DNA from: Clostridia bacterium
GTDB taxonomy: Bacteria > Bacillota > Clostridia > Christensenellales > Aristaeellaceae
Direction of reading: 5' to 3'
Assembly: GCA_017395685.1 (NCBI GenBank)
Contig: JAFQOD010000044.1
Location: forward strand, 1 to 64,000
DNA length: 64,000 nucleotides
This document shows, in pieces, positions 45,037 to 56,787 of this stretch. How positions within the stretch are numbered: the stretch's first letter is position 1; every line of letters begins with the position of its first letter. A model generated the notes under the pieces. It did no database searches. It was not told the origin of the DNA and saw only the letters and a list, made by a program, of their open reading frames with translations. The position numbers were made by a program, and so were the translations under genes.

Positions 45037-45678
45037 TCAGGCCTTGATAGCGTTGCGGATAAGCAGCAGGCCTTCCTTGGGGCCGGGCACAGCGCCCCGA
45101 ACCAGCAGCAGGCTGCGTTCGGCGTCCACCTTGACGACGGACAGGTTCTGGATGGTAACCTTTTCCACGCCGTAGTGGCCGGGCATGTGCTTGTTCTTGA
45201 ACACGCGGGAAGGATCAGAGTTGGCGCTCATGGAGCCCAGGCCGCGATGATACTTGGAGCCGTGGGCCATGGGGCCGGTGTGCTGATTCCAGCGCTGGAT
45301 GGTGCCGGTGTAGCCGTGGCCCTTGGTGATACCGGAGATATCAACCTTTTCGCCTTCTTCAAAGATGTCAGCCTTGATTTCCTGGCCGATTTCGTAAGCG
45401 GCGCAGTCATCCAGGCGGAATTCGCGCAGCTTGCGCATGGGGGCCACGCCAGCCTTGGCGAAGTGGCCGGCATCGGGCTTGTTGACCAGCTTCTTGGCCC
45501 GGTTTTCGGGCAGCTTGTCAAAACCCAGCTGGATGGCTTCATAGCCGTCCTTTTCGATGGTTTTCTTCTGCACTACGGTGCAGGGGCCTGCCTGGATGAC
45601 CGTCACGGGAACCAGACGGCCGTCGGACAGGAAGATCTGGGTCATACCCAGCTTTTTGCCAACGATTGCCTTCTTCAT
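45037..45678 (-). CDS. rplC: 50S ribosomal protein L3
   Basis: 213 residues, [20 protein letters not shown], with [20 protein letters not shown] and [12 protein letters not shown]. Complete. Confidence 0.97.
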   Translation of the reverse strand: MKKAIVGKKLGMTQIFLSDGRLVPVTVIQAGPCTVVQKKTIEKDGYEAIQLGFDKLPENRAKKLVNKPDAGHFAKAGVAPMRKLREFRLDDCAAYEIGQEIKADIFEEGEKVDISGITKGHGYTGTIQRWNQHTGPMAHGSKYHRGLGSMSANSDPSRVFKNKHMPGHYGVEKVTIQNLSVVKVDAERSLLLVRGAVPGPKEGLLLIRNAIKA

Positions 45679-45693
45679 GATTGTCCTCCTGCC

Positions 45694-46002
45694 TTACAGC
45701 TTGATTTCGATCTCGACGCCAGCGGGCAGATCGAGCTTCATCATGGCGTCCACGGTGCGGGGGTTGGGATTGTGAACGTCGATGAGGCGCTTGTGGGTGC
45801 GGCGTTCGAACTGTTCACGGCTGTCCTTGTACTTGTGGGGGGCGCGGAGGATCGTTACGATCTCCTTCTCGGTGGGAAGCGGGATGGGGCCGGATACCCG
45901 GGCGCCCGTGCGCTTGGCGGTTTCCACAATGCGCTCGGCGGACTGGTCGATCAGGTTGTGCTCGTACGCCTTGAGCTTGATGCGGATTTTCTGGCTGGCC
46001 AT
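45694..46002 (-). CDS. rpsJ: 30S ribosomal protein S10 (NusE)
   Basis: 102 residues, [40 protein letters not shown]. First gene of the superoperon; also the NusE antitermination factor. Confidence 0.98.
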   Translation of the reverse strand: MASQKIRIKLKAYEHNLIDQSAERIVETAKRTGARVSGPIPLPTEKEIVTILRAPHKYKDSREQFERRTHKRLIDVHNPNPRTVDAMMKLDLPAGVEIEIKL

Positions 46003-46234
46003 GTTTTTTCCTCCTTGATTTCGTACTCACGGCTGAACGGGGGGAGTCTTGCTCCAGGATCCCGGCGCTTCGCAGGGGGCGCCTTCGCCCGTGGAGAAGC
46101 CCGTCGCCTTCCGCAGGATTTTCCTGCGGCCCGAGTCCGTTCGTCGGGGTCGTGCCCCGGCTGGTCCGCGATAATTACCCGTTCTGGCCTGAACGGCAAC
46201 TTACCGCTTCATCCCATAAACAGACAACAGTCAC
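46003..46234 (-). promoter_or_regulatory. Structured leader of the S10 operon
   Basis: About 225 nt from promoter to rpsJ. Visible stems include CCGTTC / GAACGG near 46180-46200, GGGG / CCCC near 46145-46160, and the perfect CCGCAGGA-aaa-TCCTGCGG (about 46113-46131), then further G+C-rich pairs toward rpsJ. No intrinsic terminator T run noted. A regulatory role (for example L4-dependent or attenuation) is inferred from size and structure only. Confidence 0.45.
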
Positions 46235-46263
46235 ATTATAAAGCATCTGAATGAAAATTGCAA
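46235..46263 (-). promoter_or_regulatory. Promoter of the S10-spc superoperon
   Basis: -35 TTGCAA, 17-bp A+T-rich spacer, -10 TATAAT on the minus strand. Confidence 0.75.
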
Positions 46264-46846
46264 GCATTTTTGCGCCTGTTTTTCAAATTTTTTTCAACTT
46301 TTTTTCATTTCAAATTGGCTCAAATCCCCATTTTGCGTGGTTTTCCCGGTTTCAGTCTGTCAACGCATCCGGGTGTATCGTGATGAATCAAAATAATTTT
46401 TTCCGCATTTTTCCTTTGTATGATCCGGGAACCGCTTTATCAATCCCAAGGAAAAAAAGCGGGTTTCCGAACCATATTTGAAGGGGAGGAAAAAATTATT
46501 CGGGAATGGAGTGGGGGGAATGTGGAATGTGGAATGCGGAATGCGGAATGCGGAATTATCGTTTGATGAATGAAGAATCATACGGAATTGCTTGATGGAT
46601 ATTATTCATTCTATTCGTTTCAAGAAAAAATAAAGAATTCCTTGCAGAAACAAAAATTGTGGATGACATTCCAAATTCCGCATTCCGCATTCCGCATTCC
46701 GAATTTCTTTATGATTCCGAATTTCTTTTCCATCCAAATCAGCTATCATCTTTCCCCCTTTCCCTTCATACACTCATGGGCATGGGAAAATGATTTTCCG
46801 GTCTGCCGCCCCATCCAGGGCGCGGGCAAAATTGACGGAGGTGTGC
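46264..46846. other. Gene-free region with inverted heptanucleotide repeats
   Basis: A+T-rich and without a convincing gene. The repeat arm at 46517-46557 is a tandem array of GGAATGT/GGAATGC units; the complementary array (CATTCCG units) is at 46665-46705, separated by about 107 bp. A GGAGG site for the next gene lies at its end. Confidence 0.7.
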
Positions 46847-47902
46847 ATGATGGCCAAAGGAAAATGGAAACTGAATATCCGCAGGGTGGATGTGGAACGG
46901 ATGCTGATCTTGTGCGCATCGGCGCTGGTGGTTGCCCTGGCGCTACATCAGGATCAGACGGCTGCCGTCCAATATGAAGAAAGCCTGACCAACATCCCGG
47001 TGCTTTCCGATACCACCCAATCCGCCCCGGAAACCCAGGCCACGGTGGTCTACTATCAGGATGGGGAGGGATATCTGGTGCCGGTGACCCGCCAGATCGA
47101 AAAGACCGACGGGGTGGCCCGGGCCACGCTGAACCTGATGGTGGCCTCCTCCGCCAATGATCTGGCCGCCGCAAGGCTGGGGCTGAAGACCACCATCCCC
47201 GAGGGCACAAAAATCGATCTGGATATCGCAAACGGCAAGGCCCGGGTGGATTTATCCAAAGAGGCCCTTTCCTGCTTCAGCGCCGAGCAGGAAACCATCA
47301 TGGTGGAATCGGTGGCCAATACCCTGTGCGGCTTTGATTCCGTTGAGGAGGTTACCTTCCTCTTTGATGGGCAGAAGCGATCCAAGCTGACATACGGCAC
47401 CGATGTTGCCGGCGCATTTAATGGAAACAATATCAATCTGGAAAGCGTGGATGCCGCCGCCGTGGAAACCATGGGCGGCGCCCATCAGGTGCAATTGTAT
47501 TTCCCCTCCGCCACCGGGCGGATGCTGGTACCCGTCACCCGCACTGTCTTTTCCGATGCGGATGTGACCACCGCCATTCTGGAATTGGCCAAGGGCCCCC
47601 GGCCGGACAGCGGCCTTTCCGCCCCTCTGCCCAAGGATTGCGGGCTGCTGGGGGTGCAGATGAAAAACGGGGTGGTCACCATCAATTTCACCAAGGCCTT
47701 CATGGACGCCGTGGAAGGGGATCAGGGCGCCCAGACCCTCCGGGCCGTCATCTTCACCGCCTCCCAGTTCCCCGGGGTGAAGCAGGTGAAGATCGCCGTA
47801 GAAGGCAAGGAATACCAGCCCCCCAGGGAAACCCAGACCACCTTCCTCAATCAGGATACGGAAATCATGACCTATTATCCCGGAGTAATTGAGATTGATT
47901 GA
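46847..47902 (+). CDS. Membrane-anchored GerMN domain protein
   Basis: 351 residues. Start MMAKGKWKLNIRRVDVERML, with GGAGG just upstream; the second Met (46850) is equally possible. A transmembrane helix at about residues 19-36 (ILCASALVVALAL) is followed by two GerMN repeats: YLVPVTRQIEKTDGVARATL ... and RMLVPVTRTVFSDADVTTAI .... GerMN domains occur in GerM, a sporulation and germination protein with a cell-wall related role, and in lipoprotein LpqB. The protein is probably anchored with both repeats outside or in the intermembrane space of the forespore. A terminator follows. Confidence 0.82.
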   Translation: MMAKGKWKLNIRRVDVERMLILCASALVVALALHQDQTAAVQYEESLTNIPVLSDTTQSAPETQATVVYYQDGEGYLVPVTRQIEKTDGVARATLNLMVASSANDLAAARLGLKTTIPEGTKIDLDIANGKARVDLSKEALSCFSAEQETIMVESVANTLCGFDSVEEVTFLFDGQKRSKLTYGTDVAGAFNGNNINLESVDAAAVETMGGAHQVQLYFPSATGRMLVPVTRTVFSDADVTTAILELAKGPRPDSGLSAPLPKDCGLLGVQMKNGVVTINFTKAFMDAVEGDQGAQTLRAVIFTASQFPGVKQVKIAVEGKEYQPPRETQTTFLNQDTEIMTYYPGVIEID

Positions 47903-47930
47903 AAATCAGCAATACAAATATAATGATAAA

Positions 47931-47967
47931 AAATCCGTCCGCTTCCTATCGATGCGGACGGATTTTT
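47931..47967 (+). terminator. Terminator of the GerMN gene
   Basis: AAATCCGTCCGC / GCGGACGGATTTTT with an 11-nt loop. A near-identical copy including the loop is at 48927-48964. Confidence 0.9.
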
Positions 47968-48052
47968 GAAATCATTGCAGGAAAAAGTCCCCTTTAACCG
48001 TTACCATCATGCAAGAAACATATCCTGCCATTCCCTCATTCTTCCGCTGCCG

Positions 48053-48082
48053 TTGACAGTGTGCATAAACATCCGATAAAAT
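48053..48082 (+). promoter_or_regulatory. Promoter of the SanA-like gene
   Basis: -35 TTGACA, 18-bp spacer, -10 TAAAAT, about 80 bases upstream of the start codon. Confidence 0.6.
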
Positions 48083-48160
48083 AGGAACATAACAGCATCA
48101 GCCAAGACGCATCCCATCGATGCCGTCTGTTCTAATCGCCATCATGAAAGGCAGAAACAA

Positions 48161-48853
48161 ATGAAACACATTATAAGATTCCTGAAGTGGGTGCTGATAT
48201 CAGCATTTATCATTGCTTGCTTCACCATTGCAATCAACACCTGGATGATCCTCAGCACAAAAGGGGCCATATATGCGCCGGATGATGCCGACAGCCTTTC
48301 CGGAGATTGCATACTGGTGCTGGGCTGCGGCTTGCGCAGCGACGGCAAACCCAGCCAGATGCTGCAGGACAGGCTGGATGTAGCCATTGACGCCTATCAG
48401 AAAGGGTTGGCTCCTAAGCTGCTCATGAGCGGCGATCATGGCCGCAAGCACTATGATGAAGTCAACGCTATGAAGGACTATGCCATTTCCAAAGGCGTCC
48501 CCTCCCAGGATATCTTCATGGATCACGCCGGTTTTTCCACCTACGAGAGCATGTATCGTGCCCGCGATATTTTCCAATGCGAACGCATCATCATCGTTAC
48601 GCAAAACTATCACCTGTACCGTGCCATCCACAACGCAAGATCTTTCGGGATGGAAGCAGCAGGGATTTCATCCGATCTGCGAAGTTACGCACGCCAAACC
48701 CATTTTGATATCCGCGAAGCAGTCGCACGGGTCAAAGACTGGGCATGGTGCATCATGAAGGTTCCGCCCACCTATCTGGGTGAAGCTATCCCTATTTTCG
48801 GAAATGGAGATGCAACCAATGACCGGAATTCCGATGCAAGGATCACTGAATGA
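48161..48853 (+). CDS. SanA/YdcF family (DUF218) membrane protein
   Basis: 230 residues. One N-terminal transmembrane helix (WVLISAFIIACFTIAINTWM), then the DUF218 core: DCILVLGCGLRSDGKPSQML, LLMSGDHGRKHYDEVNAMKD, DHAGFSTYESMYRARDIF and IIIVTQNYHLYRAI. SanA proteins affect envelope permeability (vancomycin sensitivity) in enteric bacteria; the molecular activity is not settled. The ribosome binding site is weak (GAAAGGCAG). Codon use is less G/C-biased than that of its neighbours (more A- or T-ending codons), and the gene is bracketed by two copies of one terminator. Confidence 0.85.
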   Translation: MKHIIRFLKWVLISAFIIACFTIAINTWMILSTKGAIYAPDDADSLSGDCILVLGCGLRSDGKPSQMLQDRLDVAIDAYQKGLAPKLLMSGDHGRKHYDEVNAMKDYAISKGVPSQDIFMDHAGFSTYESMYRARDIFQCERIIIVTQNYHLYRAIHNARSFGMEAAGISSDLRSYARQTHFDIREAVARVKDWAWCIMKVPPTYLGEAIPIFGNGDATNDRNSDARITE

Positions 48854-48926
48854 TAATTTCCCGATGCCATGAGATAGTCAACATACAACCCGCAAACTAC
48901 CTATGCGCCCCCGTATACACAAACAA

Positions 48927-48964
48927 AAATCCGTCCGCTTCCTATCAATGCGGACGGATTTATT
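48927..48964 (+). terminator. Terminator downstream of the SanA-like gene
   Basis: AATCCGTCCGC / GCGGACGGATT with the same loop as the terminator at 47931-47967 except for one base; the T run is interrupted. Confidence 0.7.
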
Positions 48965-48994
48965 CATATTCACAGTTTTAATTCCGAATTCATG

Positions 48995-49040
48995 CCTCCC
49001 TTGTGAAAGGGAGGGGGACCGCGTTAGCGGTGGAGGGATT
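48995..49040. repeat. CCTCCC-family palindromic repeat, single copy
   Basis: CCTCCCTTGTGAAAGGGAGG followed by a CCGC..GCGG hairpin and GGAGGGATT. Same family as the cluster at 58058-58290. Confidence 0.75.
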
Positions 49041-49043
49041 GCC

Positions 49044-50057
49044 TCAGCCCTGCTTTCCGCCGCATTCGGGGCAGAATTTGGCGCTGCGGGGGATTTTCGT
49101 TCCGCATTCGCAGCAGAATTTGGTATCGGCAGCGGGGGCAGCCGGCTGCTGGAACTGCTGGGGCGCAGCCTGCTGGAACTGGGGCTGCTGGGGCTGCATA
49201 TTCATCATCTGGGCGGCCTGCATGGCCTGGGCCATCATCATGCCCGCGCCCATCCCGGCGCCCATCCCGGCAGTGCCGCCCTGATTATTGGCGGCCTCCC
49301 GCATGGCCTCTGCGGCCTGGAACTGGGTATACCGGTTCAGATCCCCCACCACGCCCATGGAGGTGCGCCTGTCCATGGCCTTTTCCACTTCTTCGGGCAG
49401 GGAGATATTTTCAATCAGGAAGGATTCCAGCTTCAGCCCCAGGCCGGCAATCCGGGGGGCCAGGGACTGCAGGGCATACTGGGAAAGCTCATCATAATTG
49501 GCGGCCAGATCCAGGGCGGGGATTTTGCTCTGGGCGATGGCGTCGGAAAGGCCGGAAACCAGAGTACGCTTGATCTGGCCGGTAACCCCATCCACGCTCA
49601 TGTAGGCGGCGGTGCCGAATACTTCCTTAAGGAAGGCCACAGGATCGGCCACCCGGAAGGAATAGATGCCAAACGCCCGCAGCCGGATCATGCCGAATTC
49701 CGCATCCCGCATCATCACAGGGTTGGAAGTGCCCCATTTCTGATCCAGGAACTGCTTGGTATTGATGAAATAAACCTCTGCCTTGAAGGGGGAATTGAAG
49801 CCGTATTTCCAGGATTTCAGCGCCGTCATTACCGGCATATTCTGGGTGGAAAGCTCATACCGGCCGGGGCCGAACACATCGGCGATCTGGCCCTCATTGA
49901 CCATCACCGCCACCTGGCTTTCCCGAACGGTCAGCTGGGCGCCCATCATGATTTCCTTGCCGTTATGGTCATAACGGTGCACCATGGTATCATTGGTGGA
50001 ATCGGTCCATTCGATCACGTCGATCAACTGATTGGTAAAAATGGAAAAGATGCCCAT
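49044..50057 (-). CDS. SPFH domain protein with C-terminal zinc ribbon
   Basis: 337 residues. The N-terminal 240 residues form an SPFH (band 7) domain of the 'virion core protein-like' or YdjI type: MGIFSIFTNQLIDVIEWTDS, VFGPGRYELSTQNMPVM, and the helical LVSGLSDAIAQSKIPALDLA. A Met/Gln/Gly-rich linker (MGAGMGAGMMMAQAM, then PQQPQFQQAAPQQFQQ) leads to a zinc ribbon, FCCECGTKIPRSAKFCPECG. Such proteins form membrane-associated or cytoplasmic oligomers of unknown use. It lies 24 bp downstream of the pseudo-receiver gene in one transcript. Confidence 0.87.
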   Translation of the reverse strand: MGIFSIFTNQLIDVIEWTDSTNDTMVHRYDHNGKEIMMGAQLTVRESQVAVMVNEGQIADVFGPGRYELSTQNMPVMTALKSWKYGFNSPFKAEVYFINTKQFLDQKWGTSNPVMMRDAEFGMIRLRAFGIYSFRVADPVAFLKEVFGTAAYMSVDGVTGQIKRTLVSGLSDAIAQSKIPALDLAANYDELSQYALQSLAPRIAGLGLKLESFLIENISLPEEVEKAMDRRTSMGVVGDLNRYTQFQAAEAMREAANNQGGTAGMGAGMGAGMMMAQAMQAAQMMNMQPQQPQFQQAAPQQFQQPAAPAADTKFCCECGTKIPRSAKFCPECGGKQG

Positions 50058-50081
50058 CTGATTGCCTCCTTATCATTCACG

Positions 50082-50882
50082 TCAGGCCGGGGTAAGCAGC
50101 CCCTGCATTCCATCCAGCCATACAGACTGGATCACATTCATATCCAGATCCAGGTATTCCTTGATCTTGAGGATGGATTCATTCACATGCTCATCCGCCC
50201 TTTCCCCAAAGGACTGGGGCTCCTCCGCCTCTTCGCTCTGCATGGGGATGCAGGCCAGGCGGATATGCCGGGGGGAAAGCACCGCCACCGCATAATAGAT
50301 GCCGTCCACATACCGGCCGAAGAAATTATTGCGCAGTGCGCTCTCCAGCCGCTGCTGGGCATGATGATGCTCGGATAAATATACCTCGCCCTGGGGCATA
50401 TCAATATCATAGAGCAGGCAGGCCCCCCGGGCATTGAGCCGGGAGCGGATCAGCTGCAGTTCCCGCTCCAGATAATCGGGATCATGCAGCCCGCCGGAAA
50501 GCAATTGATGCATCAGATCATCCCGCTGCATGGTGAGCATGGCATCCTCATCATAATAATCATCCGCAAAATCGGAATGCAGCCTGTCCAGCAGCATCCG
50601 GGTTTCATTGAGGATGGTTTTCTGCATATTTTCATCCGCCGTCACCTGAAAAATAGGCAGGCTGGGGCGCCCGTAACGCAGGAAACGGCAAAGGGGAATG
50701 GCGTCACATTTGGGCAGATGATAGCCCACTGCATCCACCGCCTTGGAATTCAGCCATTCGATGGCCTCCTGGGGGGAAGCAGTGATCATGGGCGGCCGGC
50801 AATTGAGCCGCTGCCAGTCAATATGATTTTGAAACAGCTCCTGGATATCCTTCTGGTCCGTTACCAGCAAAAGCTTGTACAT
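50082..50882 (-). CDS. Response-regulator-like protein with degenerate receiver domain
   Basis: 266 residues from the ATG at 50882 (MYKLLLVTDQKDIQELFQNH), with GGAGG six bases upstream. The first 115 residues look like a CheY-type receiver of the YesN group (KLLLVTD.., AVDAVGYHLPKCDAIPLCRF), but the phospho-acceptor position reads VGYH rather than xxxD, so phosphorylation is unlikely. The middle part is uncharacterised. The C-terminal IKEYLDLDMNVIQSVW resembles the linker helix before an AraC-type DNA-binding domain, but that domain is absent. Predicted cytoplasmic; function unknown. Co-transcribed with the SPFH/zinc-ribbon gene. Confidence 0.65.
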   Translation of the reverse strand: MYKLLLVTDQKDIQELFQNHIDWQRLNCRPPMITASPQEAIEWLNSKAVDAVGYHLPKCDAIPLCRFLRYGRPSLPIFQVTADENMQKTILNETRMLLDRLHSDFADDYYDEDAMLTMQRDDLMHQLLSGGLHDPDYLERELQLIRSRLNARGACLLYDIDMPQGEVYLSEHHHAQQRLESALRNNFFGRYVDGIYYAVAVLSPRHIRLACIPMQSEEAEEPQSFGERADEHVNESILKIKEYLDLDMNVIQSVWLDGMQGLLTPA

Positions 50883-50962
50883 GCGCATCCTCCGGTATCC
50901 AATAAAATCGGCGGCCCGGCCATGCCTGATCCGGAAAATCGGCGGCCAATTCGCCAATCATT

Positions 50963-50991
50963 ATTATAGCACAAAGCACATATGGTTTCAA
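50963..50991 (-). promoter_or_regulatory. Promoter of the pseudo-receiver/SPFH operon
   Basis: -35 TTGAAA, 17-bp spacer with TGC extension, -10 TATAAT on the minus strand. It lies in the 305-bp gap divergent from glyQS. Confidence 0.65.
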
Positions 50992-51122
50992 TGGAATTTT
51001 CCGCCGTTATGCCGATATTGCAAATTTCGTGTCATTTTTATGCCGCCATGCCGTCCCGGGAAGAAAAAACGAATAAAATCGGCCATTTTCCCCGTTTCAT
51101 TCGGCAATAGCAAAATCTTTCC

Positions 51123-51151
51123 TTGACCAATCCGGCGGAAATGGCTATAAT
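51123..51151 (+). promoter_or_regulatory. Promoter of glyQS
   Basis: -35 TTGACC, 17-bp spacer, -10 TATAAT; leader only about 30 nt, so no T-box. Confidence 0.7.
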
Positions 51152-51187
51152 GAAACGAATACTTCAAGGAAAGAGAGTGTGTTAGCG

Positions 51188-52573
51188 ATGGCACAGCTTA
51201 CCATGGATAAACTCAAGGCCCTCTGCCAGAACCGGGGCTTCATTTTTGCCGGCAGCGAAATTTACGGCGGCCTGGCCAATACCTGGGATTTCGGCCCCCT
51301 GGGCGTGGAATTCAAAAATAATATCAAAAAGGCCTGGTGGCAGAAATTCGTTCAGGAAAGCAAATATAATACCGGCCTGGATTGCGGCATTCTGATGAAC
51401 CGGGAAGTATGGGTCGCCTCCGGCCACGTGGGCGGCTTCAATGATCCCCTGATGGATTGCAAGGCCTGCAAGGCCCGCTTCCGTGCGGATAAACTGATCG
51501 AAGATTTCACCAATGGCGCCGAAACCGGCGACGGCTGGAAGAATGAAGAGCTGGAAGCCTACATCAACGAGCATGATATCGTCTGCCCCGTCTGCGGCAA
51601 GAAGGATTTCACCGGCATCCGCCAGTTCAATCTGATGTTCAAAACCCATCTGGGCGTCAATGAAGCCTCCGCTTCCGAGGTGCTGCTGCGCCCCGAAACC
51701 GCCCAGGGCATTTTCGTCAATTTCCTCAACGCCATGCGCACCACCCGCAAGAAGCTGCCCGCCGGCATCTGCCAGATCGGTAAATCCTTCCGTAACGAAA
51801 TCACCCCCGGCAACTTCATCTTCCGCGTGCTGGAATTTGAACAGATGGAGCTGGAATTCTTCTGCAAGCCCGGCGAGGATCTGGAATGGTTCAATTACTG
51901 GCGCTCCTTCTGCAAAAACTGGCTGCTGAACCTGGGCATCAAGGAAGATTGCCTGCGCCTGAGGGATCATGAGCCTGAAAAGCTGGCCTTCTATTCCAAG
52001 GCGACCACCGACTTTGAATATCTCTTCCCCTTCGGCTGGGGCGAGCTTTGGGGCATTGCCGATCGCACCGATTATGACCTGAAGCAGCATATGGATCATT
52101 CCGGCAAATCCATGGAATACCTGGATCCCGTCACCAACGAAAAATTCATCCCCTACTGCGTGGAGCCCTCCGTGGGCGTGGAACGCCTTGTGCTGGCCTT
52201 CCTGTGCAATGCTTACGAAGAAGAAATGCTGGATGAAGCAAAGAATGATGTGCGCACCGTGCTGCATCTCCATCCCGCTCTTGCCCCCTTCAAGGCTGCA
52301 GTGCTGCCCCTGCAGAAGAATAAGCTGGGCGGCCTGGCCTCCGAAATCTATGAGGATCTGGCCAAGTATTTCCGGGTGGATTACGATGAAACCGGCTCCA
52401 TCGGCAAGCGCTACCGCCGTCAGGATGAGGTAGGCACCCCCATCTGCATCACCGTGGACTTCGAAACCGAAGAAACCGGCACCGTCACCGTCCGTGACCG
52501 CGATACCATGGAACAAAAGCGCATCGCCATCGCTGATCTGAAGAGCTACATCGAAGAAATGCAGCGGTTCTAA
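51188..52573 (+). CDS. glyQS: Glycyl-tRNA synthetase, dimeric type
   Basis: 461 residues, the eukaryote/archaea-like single-chain class IIa enzyme. ATG at 51188 ([20 protein letters not shown]); a GTG three codons upstream is an alternative. Motif 1 region [17 protein letters not shown], motif 2 [20 protein letters not shown], motif 3 [15 protein letters not shown], zinc-type CKACKARF and CPVCGKKDF, and a C-terminal anticodon-binding domain. Monocistronic. Confidence 0.97.
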   Translation: MAQLTMDKLKALCQNRGFIFAGSEIYGGLANTWDFGPLGVEFKNNIKKAWWQKFVQESKYNTGLDCGILMNREVWVASGHVGGFNDPLMDCKACKARFRADKLIEDFTNGAETGDGWKNEELEAYINEHDIVCPVCGKKDFTGIRQFNLMFKTHLGVNEASASEVLLRPETAQGIFVNFLNAMRTTRKKLPAGICQIGKSFRNEITPGNFIFRVLEFEQMELEFFCKPGEDLEWFNYWRSFCKNWLLNLGIKEDCLRLRDHEPEKLAFYSKATTDFEYLFPFGWGELWGIADRTDYDLKQHMDHSGKSMEYLDPVTNEKFIPYCVEPSVGVERLVLAFLCNAYEEEMLDEAKNDVRTVLHLHPALAPFKAAVLPLQKNKLGGLASEIYEDLAKYFRVDYDETGSIGKRYRRQDEVGTPICITVDFETEETGTVTVRDRDTMEQKRIAIADLKSYIEEMQRF

Positions 52574-53025
52574 ACGAGGCAGGGGCTACGGCCTCCGGCG
52601 GGCAGGGGGATGATCCCCCTGCACCCCGCACCTCACGATTTTACTGATACTTGTTCCAATCATCTTGTGTGCGTGTGCCGCACAGCGAAAAATCAAAGGC
52701 TTCCCTTTAACGGGGAGCCTTTTTTGTTTGCGTGTGCTGCTGAGGGAACGAATCGTGTGCATCTTCCACGGGCAGGGCGGCATTCTGCCGCCCCCCGGAT
52801 GCGCAGCATCCGGGAAAATGAAAAAACGCCGGAGGAGAAAGCTCGCTTTCTCCCACGGTGTTTTTCATTTTCGCTTAGCCCGTGGAAGCAGAAAATATCT
52901 TCTTGCCTCACCGGCAAATTGTTTGCAGATCAGTCTTCAAATATCCGGGAAATGGGTCCAGGGGCCATGCCCCTGGTGCGGGGGTACGGGGGCCGCAGAG
53001 GACCCTGCCCCATACATTCACCGGC
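52574..53025. other. Gene-free region with several palindromes
   Basis: No gene recognised. In order: a repeat related to 27064-27126 in opposite orientation (52577-52629), a terminator (52695-52726), the hairpin CCCGGATGC-gca-GCATCCGGG (about 52794-52813), a long imperfect inverted repeat of about 27 bp per arm (52814-52841 and 52846-52872), and a further G+C-rich repeat (about 52953-53010). Confidence 0.6.
52695..52726 (+). terminator. Terminator downstream of glyQS
   Basis: AAAGGCTTCCC / GGGGAGCCTTTTTT stem-loop with T run, 120 bp after the stop codon. Confidence 0.7.
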
Positions 53026-53063
53026 AAAAAAGTATGCCCTGCCGCAATTGCAGCAGGGCATAC
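53026..53063 (-). terminator. Terminator of the pyruvate:ferredoxin oxidoreductase gene
   Basis: Minus-strand stem GTATGCCCTGC / GCAGGGCATAC with a 10-nt loop followed by six T. Confidence 0.85.
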
Positions 53064-53113
53064 GGATTTACTTGGATTGAAAATCAGTTTTCACCGATTT
53101 TCCGTCGCCTCAA

Positions 53114-56617
<3,504 letters not shown>

Positions 56618-56688
56618 GGGGATTGCCTCCTTTTAGCTTATATGAGAGCGGGGAATATGAAAAAATTCCCGGTCTTCTCCAAATCAAT

Positions 56689-56718
56689 ATTATACGGCCA
56701 TTTATACGTTTCTGTCAA
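56689..56718 (-). promoter_or_regulatory. Promoter of the pyruvate:ferredoxin oxidoreductase gene
   Basis: -35 TTGACA, 18-bp spacer, -10 TATAAT on the minus strand. The leader contains hairpin GGGAAT / ATTCCC at about 56651-56670. Confidence 0.75.
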
Positions 56719-56787
56719 GCAAGGTACAGGAAAAAGCCCCTTTTTTCCCCAGGATTTTTGCCGGATTTCCCATCATTCAGGAGCAAA

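Noticed and set aside
50883-51187. T-box leader before glyQS
   Set aside because: The promoter is about 30 nt from the start codon and no T-box sequence or specifier stem is seen. argS likewise has only a short leader; metG could not be judged.
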